Assembly: GCA_964579305.1 (NCBI GenBank)
Contig: CAZOGY010000172.1
Span: forward strand, 1 to 5,579
Direction of reading: 5' to 3'
Origin: JBCBWG01 sp964579305
GTDB lineage: Bacteria > Pseudomonadota > Alphaproteobacteria > Rhizobiales > Hyphomicrobiaceae
DNA: 5,579 bases
In this document: positions 5,285-5,579 of the stretch, in pieces
Layout: the number at the start of each line of letters is the position of its first letter
How positions within the stretch are numbered: the stretch's first letter is position 1
The notes under the pieces: generated by a model
The model's input: only the letters and a program-made list of their open reading frames with translations
The model's database searches: none
Told to the model about the DNA's origin: nothing
Made by a program: the position numbers and the translations under genes

Positions 5285-5579
5285 ATGCGTTCGCCCTGGC
5301 CCTGGAACCGCACCAAAACCAAATCTGGCACCGAGACCGGCAAGAAATCTGACCCGGTCGGACCAAGCGCTGAAAGGCCGGAGCAGCCATTGCGCGAGCC
5401 TGCACCAACCGATGTGGCTTCCGAAAAGCCTGCTGCCACCGACGTTGCCGATTTCCTTCAACAAATGCAGACGATCCCGGCGCGGACCACGGGCGAGCGC
5501 GGCCGGCTGATCTTTGCCATGGACGCAACGATGAGCCGGCAGCCGACCTGGGACATGGCGCTTGCCCTGCAAGCCGATT
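5285..5579 (+). CDS. VWA-domain protein, N-terminal part, cut by right window edge
   Basis: ATG at 5285-5287, after GAAAGG with six-base spacing, opens 98 codons to the window edge without a stop. Residues 1-50 are polar and Pro/Ala/Lys/Glu-rich, probably disordered, with no signal peptide. A short helix-like segment follows (VADFLQQMQTIPA), then GERGRLIFAMDATMSRQPTWDMA (residues about 70-92). The hydrophobic strand followed by DATMS (80-84) matches the start of a von Willebrand A fold with a DxTxS form of the metal-binding MIDAS (usual form DxSxS). I recall a conserved alphaproteobacterial VWA family with a RGRLIFAMDATxSRQPTWD opening, which this closely resembles. The biochemical role is not established to my knowledge. 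Its partner may be the PutA-like protein encoded just upstream (inference). Confidence 0.78.
   Translation, partial: MRSPWPWNRTKTKSGTETGKKSDPVGPSAERPEQPLREPAPTDVASEKPAATDVADFLQQMQTIPARTTGERGRLIFAMDATMSRQPTWDMALALQAD

Noticed and set aside
5160..5572. Two minus-strand frames opposite the VWA gene start
   Set aside because: The plus-strand frame has a proper ribosome binding site and the recognisable VWA opening; the minus frames give Arg-rich, motif-free products.

Overview
The window looks like a chromosomal segment of a high-GC alphaproteobacterium. The coding DNA is strongly G/C-rich at third codon positions. The pantothenate synthetase has a sequence style I associate with that class (inference). 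The far-right gene begins a VWA-domain family that I know mainly from alphaproteobacteria (established knowledge, recalled and not searched).

Layout from left to right. Positions 1-610 (minus) hold the first 203 codons of an RTX-type calcium-binding repeat protein whose C-terminus lies outside the window. Positions 611-878 are a relatively AT-rich gap with a plausible sigma70-like promoter for the RTX gene, a pair of direct repeats around it, and stem-loops behind panC. Positions 879-1739 (minus) are a complete panC with a GTG start. Positions 1740-1874 are a short divergent intergenic region. Positions 1875-5228 (plus) are a 1117-residue protein that aligns by eye along its whole length with bifunctional proline-utilisation A (PutA: proline dehydrogenase plus glutamate-semialdehyde dehydrogenase), yet has lost essentially every catalytic motif of both halves. 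From 5285 to the right edge (plus) is the N-terminus of a VWA-domain protein, 56 bp downstream of the PutA-like gene and probably in its operon.

Only PanC has a clear metabolic job here: condensing pantoate with beta-alanine for coenzyme A. The RTX protein is probably exported by a type I system not visible here. The most remarkable object is the PutA-like gene. It is an uninterrupted reading frame with a good ribosome binding site and keeps the PutA fold signature from arm to C-terminal tail, but proline-binding, FAD-binding and thiol-dehydrogenase residues are replaced. This suggests a dedicated pseudoenzyme with a structural, sensing or regulatory role, possibly linked to the VWA protein downstream. 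All alignments were made from memory of family motifs; no search was run.
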